A stretch of DNA of 64,000 nt, from NCBI RefSeq assembly GCF_039540065.1, contig NZ_CP154278.1:744001-808000 (forward strand), in the 5' to 3' direction. The DNA is from Wolbachia endosymbiont of Encarsia formosa (lineage in GTDB: Bacteria > Pseudomonadota > Alphaproteobacteria > Rickettsiales > Anaplasmataceae). The notes under the pieces were generated by a model, which saw only the letters and a program-made list of their open reading frames with translations, had not been told where the DNA came from and searched no databases. Below are positions 9,725-18,909 of the stretch, one piece after another; the stretch's first letter is position 1, and each line of letters starts with the position of its first letter. A program made the translations under genes and the position numbers.

Positions 9725-11284
9725 CTATATCTTCACTTTTGGAGCTTTATGCTCTACATCAACTTCATCAGTTACTGTTGAAGAAGGTCCCGCCAATTTG
9801 TCAAAAGAACCTGTCTTTCTTAAGTCAGCTTGGGTTTTTAACTTGCCATTTTTCTCAGTGAACATACCATGTTGCGGAGAAGAACTTGGTGAATTGAACC
9901 CACTATCAGAATTACGACGGTAACTGGCAAAGCTAGAAGTTGTAGCAGTACTGTCAGTGCTTAAATAACCCATTGAATTGCTTCTTGGCGGTTTCTCCGG
10001 AGAAACATAAAAACGGCTATTTCCTATCTCCGCAGATTGTATCTGATCCAACTCATAATCTTGATATCTTATATAAGTAGCTTCCTCTGGCTTTTTGTCA
10101 CCTTTTAGAGATGATGACAACTTGCTCCAAAATGAAGTAGATGCTTTTACTTCCTTGTGCTCACTAGGGTTTAACAACTCCGCTTCGCTGCTAGTAGTGC
10201 TGTAACTACTTAAAGAATTCATTGAACTACTTCCTGATAAGCTATTTTCCAGTGAATTCATAGAACTTGCTTTATGCCTTTTTGCTAACTTATTAAGCCT
10301 TTCTAAAGTATTAAAACGAGTATGCTTTTCCTTGCATTCTTTAATAACTTCCTTAATCTCATCATGATGTTCAGAGAAAATTTCATATAGGCTGCTATTA
10401 TCTTTAGCTAACAAATGTTGCAACTTCTTAGCATCTAATTTATTGATAAAATCTATTTGCTGCTTCAATCGGTTGATCAACTGGTCCTTTTTGGCACTGT
10501 GTTGACCATCAACAGAATAAGCTTTCTCTAATATTTTTTCCCCCAGCTTAGAAAATATTTTCCTAGTTAAAGCAGAGCTATTCACACCTTTGTCTTCAAA
10601 AACTTCCTTGACAAACATTTCCTTTACACTATTAAAACTTCTCGTTTTTTCTTTTGTTTTCAAAATAACAGTTTGATCTTCATTACCTATTGAATATGCG
10701 ATGCCATCTAAACTAGACATGCTTGCACCACTATCACTCATCTTCCTTCCAAGGTTTTGAATGTTATCCCCCATTTTTCTTAATGTAGAGCTAGCTCTCT
10801 CTTGTGTTGCCTGTTTTACAGAACTTGCAGTTTCTTTTACCGAATTCTTGGCATATACAGCACCATCCTTAATTTTTCTGCCAATATGCTTCGCTCCTTC
10901 AACTGTTTTTTCTGCTGACCATTTGAGTCCTTTATATCCAGATAGAACTGCTTTTACAGCAACTTTCACAGCGAAAAATAAAGTAAGACCAACTATAGCA
11001 CCTGGTATAGCAAGTGTTGCACCAACTGCCAAAAGTGGTAGCACTGCTGTAAATAATCCACTTGCTGTACCTACTACAAGAGCCTTATCTCCTTGCTTCA
11101 TTTTAGAGAATTCTGTATCTCCTTTTAACAAGTCAGTAATTCTTTCCTTTAGTTTTTTAGAATCATGAACAATATCTGCACTTAATGAATCTTGCATAAT
11201 TGTACTAACACCAAAATTATCTTGTTGAGCTTCAACAGGACGTGAGTTAGATTTTATTTCACTAGGTGACATTTTTAACCTCAC
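9725..11284 (-). CDS. Candidate effector: membrane hairpin plus Ser-rich tail
   Basis: 519 residues, not recognised. The N-terminus is polar. Residues about 68-115 form a long Gly/Ala/Leu-rich hydrophobic block, probably two or three membrane helices. A Lys/Ala helical stretch follows (about 118-170), then a charged helical middle, then a Ser/Thr-rich tail. Two low-complexity runs contain repeated SMNSL and NSMGYLS words. Residues 460-465 read DSGFNS, the form of a beta-TrCP phosphodegron. Similar Ser-rich words occur in the next gene upstream (SSSGYSSLSTPSSRRSS), so the pair may share evolutionary origin or host environment. It ends in a strong terminator. A role as secreted host-directed protein is inference only. 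Confidence 0.75.
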   Translation of the reverse strand: MRLKMSPSEIKSNSRPVEAQQDNFGVSTIMQDSLSADIVHDSKKLKERITDLLKGDTEFSKMKQGDKALVVGTASGLFTAVLPLLAVGATLAIPGAIVGLTLFFAVKVAVKAVLSGYKGLKWSAEKTVEGAKHIGRKIKDGAVYAKNSVKETASSVKQATQERASSTLRKMGDNIQNLGRKMSDSGASMSSLDGIAYSIGNEDQTVILKTKEKTRSFNSVKEMFVKEVFEDKGVNSSALTRKIFSKLGEKILEKAYSVDGQHSAKKDQLINRLKQQIDFINKLDAKKLQHLLAKDNSSLYEIFSEHHDEIKEVIKECKEKHTRFNTLERLNKLAKRHKASSMNSLENSLSGSSSMNSLSSYSTTSSEAELLNPSEHKEVKASTSFWSKLSSSLKGDKKPEEATYIRYQDYELDQIQSAEIGNSRFYVSPEKPPRSNSMGYLSTDSTATTSSFASYRRNSDSGFNSPSSSPQHGMFTEKNGKLKTQADLRKTGSFDKLAGPSSTVTDEVDVEHKAPKVKI

Positions 11285-11462
11285 TATTAATTAAACATAC
11301 TAATATTGTATATACATGATTCTTAAGTTAGGGTTAATTCACCTAACAATGTCCACTTGCTTTTAAATGATTTTGCTTGATGTGTTTTTTTGAAAGCACA
11401 GAAAATTAGTGATTGTTGCGGTATGATGTTTCGTTTGGATTAGCTATAGTTGAAGTAAAAAC

Positions 11463-12965
11463 TCATAATCCTAAAGGGGTAGATTTTTCCGTAGCCTTAG
11501 CAGGAACTGTGTTTGGATCTGATAGTTCTGTTCTGACATATTTGCCTTCTTTATCATATAGATCACGGAGATCACTCATTTCCACGTCAGTTTGAACTTC
11601 CATTCCTCTAGTCTCTTTTTGATCTGTTGAAGATGATGCATCAACTCCTACATTTTTAGCCTGTGTACCTTGGTCTTGTGTTTTAGGAACTGTAGTTTCG
11701 TGATCACTTGCCTGGATTCCTCTACTTTCATATTCAACTTCAGTTTGAGTTGCCTGACCTTTTTCCTGCTGTAATATGTTCTGCAGTTGCTCTAGACTCT
11801 CTTTGACAGATGCCAGCTCTTCCCCTGTACACGTTAACATCCCTTCCTTTTCCTTAAGCTGTTGTTTAAGCTTATCTATTTCTGATTGTTGCTTTCTGAA
11901 CGATGTTGAATCTGTACTTTTTGCTCTTAATTGTCTAAATAAATTTTCCTTTTCTTCTGCCAATTTTTCTATTTGCTTAGTCAGCTTATCTTTATTATCG
12001 ATAAATTTAATCTCAGCTTGTTTTAGTTTACGGGTTAAATTTTCAATATACTCACTATCTTCGTTTTTTACTTCCGAATACTTTGCCCTTAAATATTGAA
12101 GCTTTCCTTCTAATTTCTGGCTCTCTCTTACTATCTGCTGTATCTTTTCATCCTTCTGCTTAATTTCTTCTCTCAAACTCTCTATTTTCTCATTTTTCTT
12201 CACTCCTTCTATCTCATCTGCAAGAGACTTTTTACCTATACTAGATTGCTGAATTGCTATTTCTAAATCTTCTTTTTTTTTGTACAGTTGATTTAATTCC
12301 TTAACTAATTCTTGATTCTTTAATTGCTCTTTACTCATAAGCGACTCAATTAAAGTACCTTGTTCCTTTATTCTTTGATTTTTTTCAGATATAACTTGCC
12401 GTTGTTTATTAACTTCATCCCTCAAGAAGTCACGCTGATCTGCAAGTTTGTTAATTTCATTTATAGTCTCATCTACTCCTTTTAGTCCTTCTTGTTCATA
12501 CTTTCTCTCATAATCTTTGTGCATTTTTTGTTTATCGTAACCGTCGTCAATGTATTCATCAGTGATTTCAGACTCTTCATCACCAATTTCGCTCTCAGTG
12601 AAAAAAGAACTTCTGCGTGAAGAAGGTGTACTAAGAGAAGAATATCCACTGCTACTTGGTATAGGTGACTGTGGTGAATCTTTTGTAAATGTTTCCTCTG
12701 CTGGTGTTTGTTGATCGTTCACACTTTTGCCCGTATCAGTGCAAGCTTGATGTAGAGTTTTGCCATTGATAAAAACTTCTGTGTTTTGTTCTACTAATTC
12801 TAATATTTTCTTTTTTGTTTCTTCTGATTCTAAATCTTTGAAAATTAAATCACCAAATTTTGGTTCACCAATCACTCTTTTTATGCCCTTAGAATTTACT
12901 TCTACAGTCATGCTACAATCTATGCTATTGCCTTTAGAATCCTTAGCTTGCCAGTTAATGGTCAT
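11463..12965 (-). CDS. Coiled-coil candidate effector, C-terminal part of a frameshifted gene
   Basis: 500 residues from the first ATG, but homologous coding sequence continues upstream to 13211 in the same frame (…KGSERHYNFAGSSSC…). That upstream stretch matches residues about 90-160 of the 750-residue protein at 55160-57412 (KGKERHYEFKEDAYY), so the ATG at 12965 is internal. Layout from that ATG: a beta-rich N-domain (to about 75), a Ser-rich linker (96-121), coiled coil (about 150-400), then a tail with ATQTE (405-409), RGIQASD (415-421) and MEVQTD (455-460). The N-terminal piece is at 13207-13449 in another frame. See findings for the frameshift and motifs. Confidence 0.75.
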   Translation of the reverse strand: MTINWQAKDSKGNSIDCSMTVEVNSKGIKRVIGEPKFGDLIFKDLESEETKKKILELVEQNTEVFINGKTLHQACTDTGKSVNDQQTPAEETFTKDSPQSPIPSSSGYSSLSTPSSRRSSFFTESEIGDEESEITDEYIDDGYDKQKMHKDYERKYEQEGLKGVDETINEINKLADQRDFLRDEVNKQRQVISEKNQRIKEQGTLIESLMSKEQLKNQELVKELNQLYKKKEDLEIAIQQSSIGKKSLADEIEGVKKNEKIESLREEIKQKDEKIQQIVRESQKLEGKLQYLRAKYSEVKNEDSEYIENLTRKLKQAEIKFIDNKDKLTKQIEKLAEEKENLFRQLRAKSTDSTSFRKQQSEIDKLKQQLKEKEGMLTCTGEELASVKESLEQLQNILQQEKGQATQTEVEYESRGIQASDHETTVPKTQDQGTQAKNVGVDASSSTDQKETRGMEVQTDVEMSDLRDLYDKEGKYVRTELSDPNTVPAKATEKSTPLGL

Positions 12966-13206
12966 CTCACATGAGCTTGAACCAGCAAAATTATAGTGCC
13001 TTTCGCTGCCTTTTTTGGTTGCAGTTATTTGACTATCTTTCCCTAAAGATAGGTTATAAACCTTACCTTCGTCACTGGCTCTTAAAAGGGTGCTAATCTC
13101 TATTGGTTTTTCTTTATTTTCAAATCTAATTTGAAAGTCATTATCTTTTGTTGTATATACTAAGAAATTTTCACCTGGTAGAGATTCTTCAAAATTTTTA
13201 TGTGTT

Positions 13207-13449
13207 TCAATTTATTAATTGCTCAAACTTGTGAAACTCATCTTTCCACTTTGAACTTACCTGTTCTTTAATGTTCTCATCTTTGTGTAAAGGACCAATA
13301 AAGTACCAAATTAAGTTTTCTTCCTCTAATTTTTTTATAAAATCCTGAAAATTGTTGCAAGATTCAATGAAACTTAAAATATCATTTTTCTTCTGATCAT
13401 CTACATCTAAATCTTGATTTTCAGCTATAAATAAGTTTTCTTTTAGCAT
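13207..13449 (-). CDS. N-terminal fragment of the frameshifted coiled-coil gene
   Basis: 80 codons ending in TGA at 13207-13209. The next frame is open from just after its TAA at 13212-13214 and continues into the 500-residue gene. Removing one A in the ATAAATTGA stretch would join them as …EQLI-IETHKN…, giving a single protein of roughly 660 residues with the same layout as the 750-residue paralogue. The fragment contains IPGPLHK-like polar sequence and helices but no known motif. It is either a recent one-base insertion or a site of programmed or transcriptional slippage; the local sequence is not a strong homopolymer, so mutation is favoured. Confidence 0.6.
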   Translation of the reverse strand: MLKENLFIAENQDLDVDDQKKNDILSFIESCNNFQDFIKKLEEENLIWYFIGPLHKDENIKEQVSSKWKDEFHKFEQLIN

Positions 13450-13528
13450 AATTTCTGTTTTTAGAGAACTATATTATAATATTAACATATTTTCTTAAAA
13501 AATCAACTAATTTTATAGTTAAATAAAC

Positions 13529-13557
13529 TTGAGTATTTGACGGGAATGTTATATATT
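13529..13557 (+). promoter_or_regulatory. Promoter of the phosphohexomutase gene
   Basis: TTGAGT (13529-13534), a 17-bp spacer and TATATT (13552-13557). Initiation near 13564 would exclude any upstream start and supports translation from the ATG at 13579. Confidence 0.55.
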
Positions 13558-13578
13558 AACCACTCCAAGAAGTGCACT

Positions 13579-14904
13579 ATGGACAATACTATTATAAGAA
13601 AATACGATATTAGAGGTGTGGTAGGCAGAGACCTGCAGATCAGTGATGGGTATGAAATAGGCAGAAAATTTGGTCAAACTGCAGCTAACGTTTGTGTAGG
13701 CTATGACAGCAGGATAGATTCACCAAGTATAGAAAAAGAATTAATCAGAGGTTTAATTTTATCCGGTGCAAATGTTATACGGGTTGGACTATGCTCTTCA
13801 CCTATGCTCTATGCTGCAACAATGCAGGCAGATCTTGGGATTATGATCACTGCTTCTCATAATCCCAGAGAATATAACGGCTTTAAATTTTTCAGTAGTA
13901 AAAAAGTTTACTCAGATCAAGAAATGAAGGAAATTATAGGCATTACAATTAAAAACAGCACGAAAATTGGAAGCTTAATTAACACGAATATATATAGTGA
14001 GTACGTTAACATATTAAAAAATGCGCTCAAGAATAACGCTACACAAAAACTAAAAATAGCTTGGGATTTTGGCAATAGTCCAACAATTGTAAGGTATATT
14101 GAAAAGATTTTACCAGATCATATACACATCGTAACCAATAGCTTTATAGATGGAACGTTTCCACTGCACGACCCAGATCCCATAGAAGAGAAAAATCTTG
14201 CTCAGTTAATAGATATTGTCAAGAAAGATAAATGTGATCTTGGTATTGCACTTGATGGTGATGGTGATAGGGTACGCTTGATTGATAATAAAGGTAATGT
14301 TGTTTCCAATGATCACTTGTTTATGATTTTTGCACGTGAAGTATTGGCGGAACACCCAAAAAGCAAAGTTATTGCCAACGTAAAAATGAGTATGAAAGTG
14401 CATGATTTCGTTAGCAAATTAGGGGGGCAAGTAATTACCTGTGCCACTGGACACTCACTAGTTAAGAAAAAGATGGTAGAAGAAGGGGCAAAATTTGCCG
14501 GTGAACTCAGTGGGCATTTTTTCTTTTCTGAGCTGGGTTTCGATGATGGACTATATTCTGCTGTTAAAGTCATTAACATTTTACTTAAGAAAAACCACAG
14601 CCTATCTGAGATGATTGAAGATTTGCCAAAGTTATATATCACTCATGAAGTGAAAATTGTAGTGAAGGATGAGAAAAAATTTCAAATAATTGAGTCAGTA
14701 AAGGAGACACTAAAGAAGAAAAATATTGTATTTTCAGAGCTTGATGGTATTAAGGTAAACGATAATAAAGGTTGGTGGCTTCTTAGAGTATCAAATACGC
14801 AAAACTGCATTACAGCAAGATGTGAAGGAAATACCTTAGAAGATTTTGAACTCACTAAAAAAGTTTTGTTTTATTACATTGATGAACTAAAATTATACAT
14901 TTAA
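13579..14904 (+). CDS. Phosphomannomutase/phosphoglucomutase
   Basis: Alpha-D-phosphohexomutase interconverting hexose 1- and 6-phosphates for sugar-nucleotide supply. Motifs in order: substrate-entry IRKYDIRG at the N-terminus, the phosphoserine loop TASHNPREYNGFK (about 13850-13890), the metal-binding DGDGDR (about 14256-14273) and the sugar-binding GELSGHFFF (about 14500-14526). The frame is open back to a TTG at 13537. I choose the ATG at 13579 because an AAGAAG Shine-Dalgarno-like run lies 7 bases before it, a promoter ends at 13557 and homologues begin near IRKYDIRG. Mannose versus glucose specificity cannot be read from the sequence. Confidence 0.92.
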   Translation: MDNTIIRKYDIRGVVGRDLQISDGYEIGRKFGQTAANVCVGYDSRIDSPSIEKELIRGLILSGANVIRVGLCSSPMLYAATMQADLGIMITASHNPREYNGFKFFSSKKVYSDQEMKEIIGITIKNSTKIGSLINTNIYSEYVNILKNALKNNATQKLKIAWDFGNSPTIVRYIEKILPDHIHIVTNSFIDGTFPLHDPDPIEEKNLAQLIDIVKKDKCDLGIALDGDGDRVRLIDNKGNVVSNDHLFMIFAREVLAEHPKSKVIANVKMSMKVHDFVSKLGGQVITCATGHSLVKKKMVEEGAKFAGELSGHFFFSELGFDDGLYSAVKVINILLKKNHSLSEMIEDLPKLYITHEVKIVVKDEKKFQIIESVKETLKKKNIVFSELDGIKVNDNKGWWLLRVSNTQNCITARCEGNTLEDFELTKKVLFYYIDELKLYI

Positions 14905-15035
14905 ATTTTTTTTGATGGTTTACTTATTAGTCAATGTTTGCAGTTTTGTTTGATTAGTCATAGGAATTGGTAACCTATGGCGAATTGCTGTGGATAATAG
15001 CTGTCTAAGCTAATTTAGCTATAGAAAATGAACAC

Positions 15036-15623
15036 TCACTTTTCTTTATTGTTTTGAGATTTTTCTTTATCAACCATTTCCTCACCGATCTCTTTTATTT
15101 TTAGTATCAATGACTCTGGCACATACATGTTAATTACTTCTTCTGTTGTCACAAATAAAGCCTGATAAGAGTGTGAATTTATTATCCAATTGGGCAATAT
15201 GTCTTCTGCTTCTATTTTAGACTCTCCCTCTTTTTTATCGTATACTGTGTGGCAATATAAGTGCACAGCAAAAAATAGTACATAAGAAAGCAATATTCCT
15301 CTAAGTGCTCCGACAAACATTCCAGTAACTCTATCCATTAATCCCAACCTTATAGGTGATAATATGTACATTAGCCAGTTATTCATTGTCATGAATGTAA
15401 GATTAAGTATGATAAATACAGAGATTGTAGAAAGTATGTTTTGTGTAACTTTAGAGTCAAAATACTTACTATAATTTATAATAAAAAAATCATAGTAACT
15501 AGCTGTCAAAAAGACTGATAAGAGCAAGAACATTAATGCACATAGCTCTTTTATAAAACCTCTAGTTATTGATATTATTACACACAAGACAATAATAAAA
15601 ATAATTAGGCTATCGAAAAACAT
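15036..15623 (-). CDS. cvpA: CvpA family membrane protein
   Basis: 195 residues with four hydrophobic segments in the first 125 residues (FFDSLIIFIIVLCVIISI, ELCALMFLLLSVFL, NILSTISVFIILNLTF and GILLSYVLFFAVHLY). The family GALRGILLSY signature precedes the last helix. The C-terminal 60 residues are soluble and charged. CvpA is required for colicin V export in E. coli, and its general role is poorly defined (envelope homeostasis). The gene lies upstream of nothing obvious; ribE is 57 bases away on the same strand and would be transcribed first. Confidence 0.8.
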   Translation of the reverse strand: MFFDSLIIFIIVLCVIISITRGFIKELCALMFLLLSVFLTASYYDFFIINYSKYFDSKVTQNILSTISVFIILNLTFMTMNNWLMYILSPIRLGLMDRVTGMFVGALRGILLSYVLFFAVHLYCHTVYDKKEGESKIEAEDILPNWIINSHSYQALFVTTEEVINMYVPESLILKIKEIGEEMVDKEKSQNNKEK

Positions 15624-15680
15624 ATTTTGTATCTATATGATTTTCAAGATATAATAGTTGTAAATAACAAGGTTGTAAAA

Positions 15681-16277
15681 TTAATTGTGTTGATATTTTA
15701 TCAGCTGGTCTAAGTACCGAGCAATCATATCAACTTCTAAATTTAGGTAATTACCTGTTTTATTATGCTGAAAAGTTGTGTTTTTCCATGTATAGGGAAT
15801 GATATTCACAGTGAATTCTTGATCGACAACTGAATTTACTGTAAGGGAAACTCCATCTAGCGTTACAGAACCCTTTTTCGCAACAAATTTAATTAATTCT
15901 TGTGTGCACGATAGCTTGATTTCATGAGAATCTAAATCTTGTTCAATTATTAAAATTCTTGCTATCCCATCAACATGACCCTGAACTAGGTGGCCGTCAA
16001 TTCTGTCACTCAGTTTCATTGCTTGTTCTAGGTTTATTTTTTTCCCTGTTTTCCACGTATTTAAGTTAGAAACCTTCATGGTTTCTTGAGATACTTGAAC
16101 TGTGAATACATTGCTCATTATGTTGACAACAGTTAAACACACTCCTGAGCAGGATATTGAATCTCCTTTGTTTATAGAGGATAAATTTTGTGTCTCAATA
16201 TGGAAGATTTGATCAGAGTTAGGATGGATAGTGATATCAGTTATAGTGCCAATATCTTTGATAATTCCTTTAAACAT
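15681..16277 (-). CDS. ribE: Riboflavin synthase alpha chain
   Basis: Dismutates two 6,7-dimethyl-8-ribityllumazine molecules to riboflavin. The 198 residues form two lumazine-binding repeats, the first beginning MFKGIIKDIGTI and ending near residue 95, the second from DGHLVQGHVDGIA onward. The Cys in SCSGVCLTV and the GSVTLDGVSLTVN of the second repeat are family hallmarks. Retention of riboflavin synthesis is typical of Wolbachia and is often discussed as host provisioning. No FMN riboswitch is visible in the short upstream gap, which instead leads to the interrupted hypothetical gene. Confidence 0.95.
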   Translation of the reverse strand: MFKGIIKDIGTITDITIHPNSDQIFHIETQNLSSINKGDSISCSGVCLTVVNIMSNVFTVQVSQETMKVSNLNTWKTGKKINLEQAMKLSDRIDGHLVQGHVDGIARILIIEQDLDSHEIKLSCTQELIKFVAKKGSVTLDGVSLTVNSVVDQEFTVNIIPYTWKNTTFQHNKTGNYLNLEVDMIARYLDQLIKYQHN

Positions 16278-16317
16278 GCAATAAAATAAATAATTATATC
16301 ACAAAAGATCTTATTTG

Positions 16318-17206
16318 TTAGGTGCGCAAAGGAAGATCTTTTTTACTTATCTGCTCAATAGATTCTACAGAATATTCAGAATATAGAAAGTAAGCCAGGT
16401 TCAAAACGCACAGTGTAATTAATATTGGTAACCCTATGTTTAATGTTAGACCGATACTTTCCCTTTTTTCTGTTGGCACCAATTCCTTTAAAATTGACAC
16501 TTTTTCCAGCGGCAAGTGCCATAGGCAGAGTGCTGATATAGAAGCTGCTACTAAAAATAGACAAAAATAAGTCTCTTTTGAAGAAAATACAGTTTTTAAT
16601 GGTGATTTGAGCCTAATATTAGTAGGCAATGGAGTTTTAGCTTCATTTGTTTTTGGTAAATGGTCTACAGCTTTGCTTGGCAAAATTTCATGAGAAACAT
16701 TTTTAGGCTGTGGAGAAGGTTGGCTTGAAACTAATTTGAGTAATTGCACTTTTTTTCTATATACTTGCTTTTGTAAGTATTCTTTACCTAGAAGTGAGTT
16801 ATTAGGAGGTTGTGGCCTTTTGAGTACCTCTAGCACTTCTGATATTTCATCTGGTTCTAATATCTCATGTAATTGTTTATCTTGAAAGTAAACAATATTG
16901 AATATTGAGTTGAAAATATTGCTAAATGTTTCTGGATCTTGATTTTTGTATCCATTTATCACTTCAATAAATATTTCATCAAGTTTTTTCTCTCTACGCT
17001 CAATCTGGTTATCTATCATAGCTACTCTAGCATCATTTTGAGCTTGTTTTATGATAGATTGTTTTTCTTCTTCTGATAGTTCTTGAGCTTGCTTTTTTGA
17101 CTTCTTTTTTCTGTTAGCCTTAAAATAATCTGTGTGCGAAGTAGTTTGACCTATATCCCGTTCCACTTCTTGAGGAATTGGATTTCCTATACTACCCTCT
17201 GTTATC
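16318..17206 (-). pseudogene. C-terminal half of a hypothetical gene split by the IS-bounded segment
   Basis: About 296 codons of host sequence ending at the left end of IS copy A. An open frame runs on into the IS to an ATG at 17295, adding about 30 IS-encoded residues (MHICTYFTHF…), so a chimeric 325-residue product could be made. The host part has a Lys-rich region (KANRKKKSKKQAQEL), a helical middle and two C-terminal membrane helices (about residues 240-258 and 285-305 of the chimera). Its N-terminal half is at 33708-34789. Joined at the 9-bp duplication the two halves give one uninterrupted frame of 1,962 bases (653 codons plus stop). Function unknown. Confidence 0.8.
17198..17206. repeat. 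Left 9-bp target duplication
   Basis: TCTGTTATC directly left of IS copy A. The identical 9-mer lies directly right of IS copy B (33708-33716), so the duplication brackets the whole 16.5-kb segment and not either IS alone. Nine bases is the duplication length expected of the IS50/Tn5 group of the IS4 family. Confidence 0.85.
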
Positions 17207-18734
17207 CTCACTTTTACCCACAAATAAAAAAGTGAGTAAAATGGATACCAAATAAATTTGGGATTAAAATGAGTGAAGTAAGTACAAATGTGCAATATAC
17301 TGATGGCTTAGGGGATAAATGGCTGGAAAGAGAGTTAAAACACGTTAATTTAGGAAATACAAGACTTAATAAGAGACTTATTAAAACAGGATATTGTATA
17401 GAGGGTAAGGCGTCTGGATCAATTAATCAAAGCTGTAGTGGATGGAAAGAAGCTAAGGGTGCATACAGATTATTTAGCAATGAAAAGCTTAAGGATAAGG
17501 AAATTTATTCTTCCCATTACAAAGAAACTATGGAGAGAATGAAAGGAAATCAGTTTGTTTTTTCAGTTCAAGATACAAGTTATTTGGATTTTGACTCTCA
17601 TATAAAAACCAAGAGGCTAGGTAGTATTTCTAAAGCTTATACGAAGAATAAAATGGGTTTACTGTTGCACAGTGCCTTAATAGTCAGCAAAGGAAGGATT
17701 GCCTTTAGGTCTATCTTCTCAACAATGTTGGGCACGTTCTATTAGGGAAAAAGAAAAGGCACAAGAAAAAGCAAACAGGAAATACCGTACCTCCATAGAA
17801 GAAAAAGAAAGTTATAAGTGGATAACAGCTCTCAAAGAAAGCATAAACAACCTTCCTGCAAATGTACAACTTGTTACCCTTGGTGATAGAGAGGCAGATA
17901 TCTTCAAATTTTTATGGATCACTGAGACATTAGGTAGTTTTTATGTAATCCGTAATCGAACTAATAGAAGATTTATCTGTACTGAAATTGGAAAAACAGA
18001 TTTGCAAACACGCATCACTCAACTGCCAGTAAAGAAGAAAATTTCTCTATAAGTTAATAAAGATAGAAACCAAAGATCAAGGAAAGCTAATATTGAAGTT
18101 AAGTATATGAAAGGCTATATACCTATCAGATCTTCTTCAATTTATGGATCAAAAGACACAGTGCATAAAATAAGTGATAAAATCCCTGTATATGTGGTAA
18201 GTGCAAAAGAAACAAATCCTCCTGAAGGATTGGAAGCTATTGATTGGACTTTGCTGACTAATGTACCAGTTAATAGCACTTTAGATGCTATAGAAAGGAT
18301 AAATTGGTATAAGCTAAGATGGAAAATTGAGGAGTATTTCAGGGTTTTAAAATCAGGATGTAAAATATAAAGCTCTCGTTTAACTAGAAAGGAAAGGCTA
18401 CAGAAATTAATTGCTATAAAGAGCATTATTGCATTTAAAATTTTATATTTAACAAAAGTCGCTTTATCAAATCCCATGGAAACCTGTACTAAAATTTTAA
18501 GCAATGAAGAGTGGAAGGCCCTTTTCATACGTGAGCATAAAGTAGCTACATTGCCAGAAGAACCTCCAAAAATAAAACAAGCTATTATTTGGTTAGGAAA
18601 ATTAGGTGGATTTATGAATAGAAAAAGTGATAATTTACCAGGGGCTATGACTCTATGGCGGGGCTATGAAAATCTTAAGGAGAGCATAGTTATGCTTCAC
18701 ATCATGACCTCTCAAAATTGTGGGTAAAAGTGAG
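17207..18734 (+). mobile_element. IS4-family (IS50/Tn5-like) insertion sequence, copy A
   Basis: 1,528 bp with 17-bp perfect terminal inverted repeats CTCACTTTTACCCACAA / TTGTGGGTAAAAGTGAG. It holds one transposase gene, broken in three places. It appears identical to copy B: all translated segments and the ends that I compared agree. It forms the left boundary of the composite segment. Confidence 0.92.
17269..18727 (+). pseudogene. IS4-family transposase, inactivated (copy A)
   Basis: DDE transposase related to Tn5/IS50. The N-terminal DNA-binding part includes WLERELKHVNLGNTRLNKRL. The first catalytic Asp lies in FSVQDTSYLDF, the second in LGDREADIFKF (about 17878-17910), and the Glu in the WYKLRWKIEEYFRVLKSG Y-R-E-K signature (about 18306-18360). 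Defects: a one-base shift near 17690-17700, where the frame should pass into GLPLGLSSQQCWARS; an in-frame TAA at 18050-18052; and an in-frame TAA at 18368-18370. No functional enzyme can be made without rescue, so any recent movement needed transposase from another copy. Confidence 0.9.
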
Positions 18735-18909
18735 GTTAAGAAGAAGTGGCGTAAGGAAGAAAGGAAATAAGAAAAAGCTATTTTATATATTAATTAATAA
18801 AGTGAAATATTCAAAAAAGCATAAGGGTCAAGTTAAGGAAATAAAGGTATGAAGAAGATAGGATAAGAAGATATAAAATTCTCTCGGATATATTTTAGTG
18901 AGAGAACTA

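Noticed and set aside
17690..17745. Programmed frameshift in the IS transposase
   Set aside because: No slippery heptamer stands out, and the two downstream nonsense codons show that the gene is already dead.
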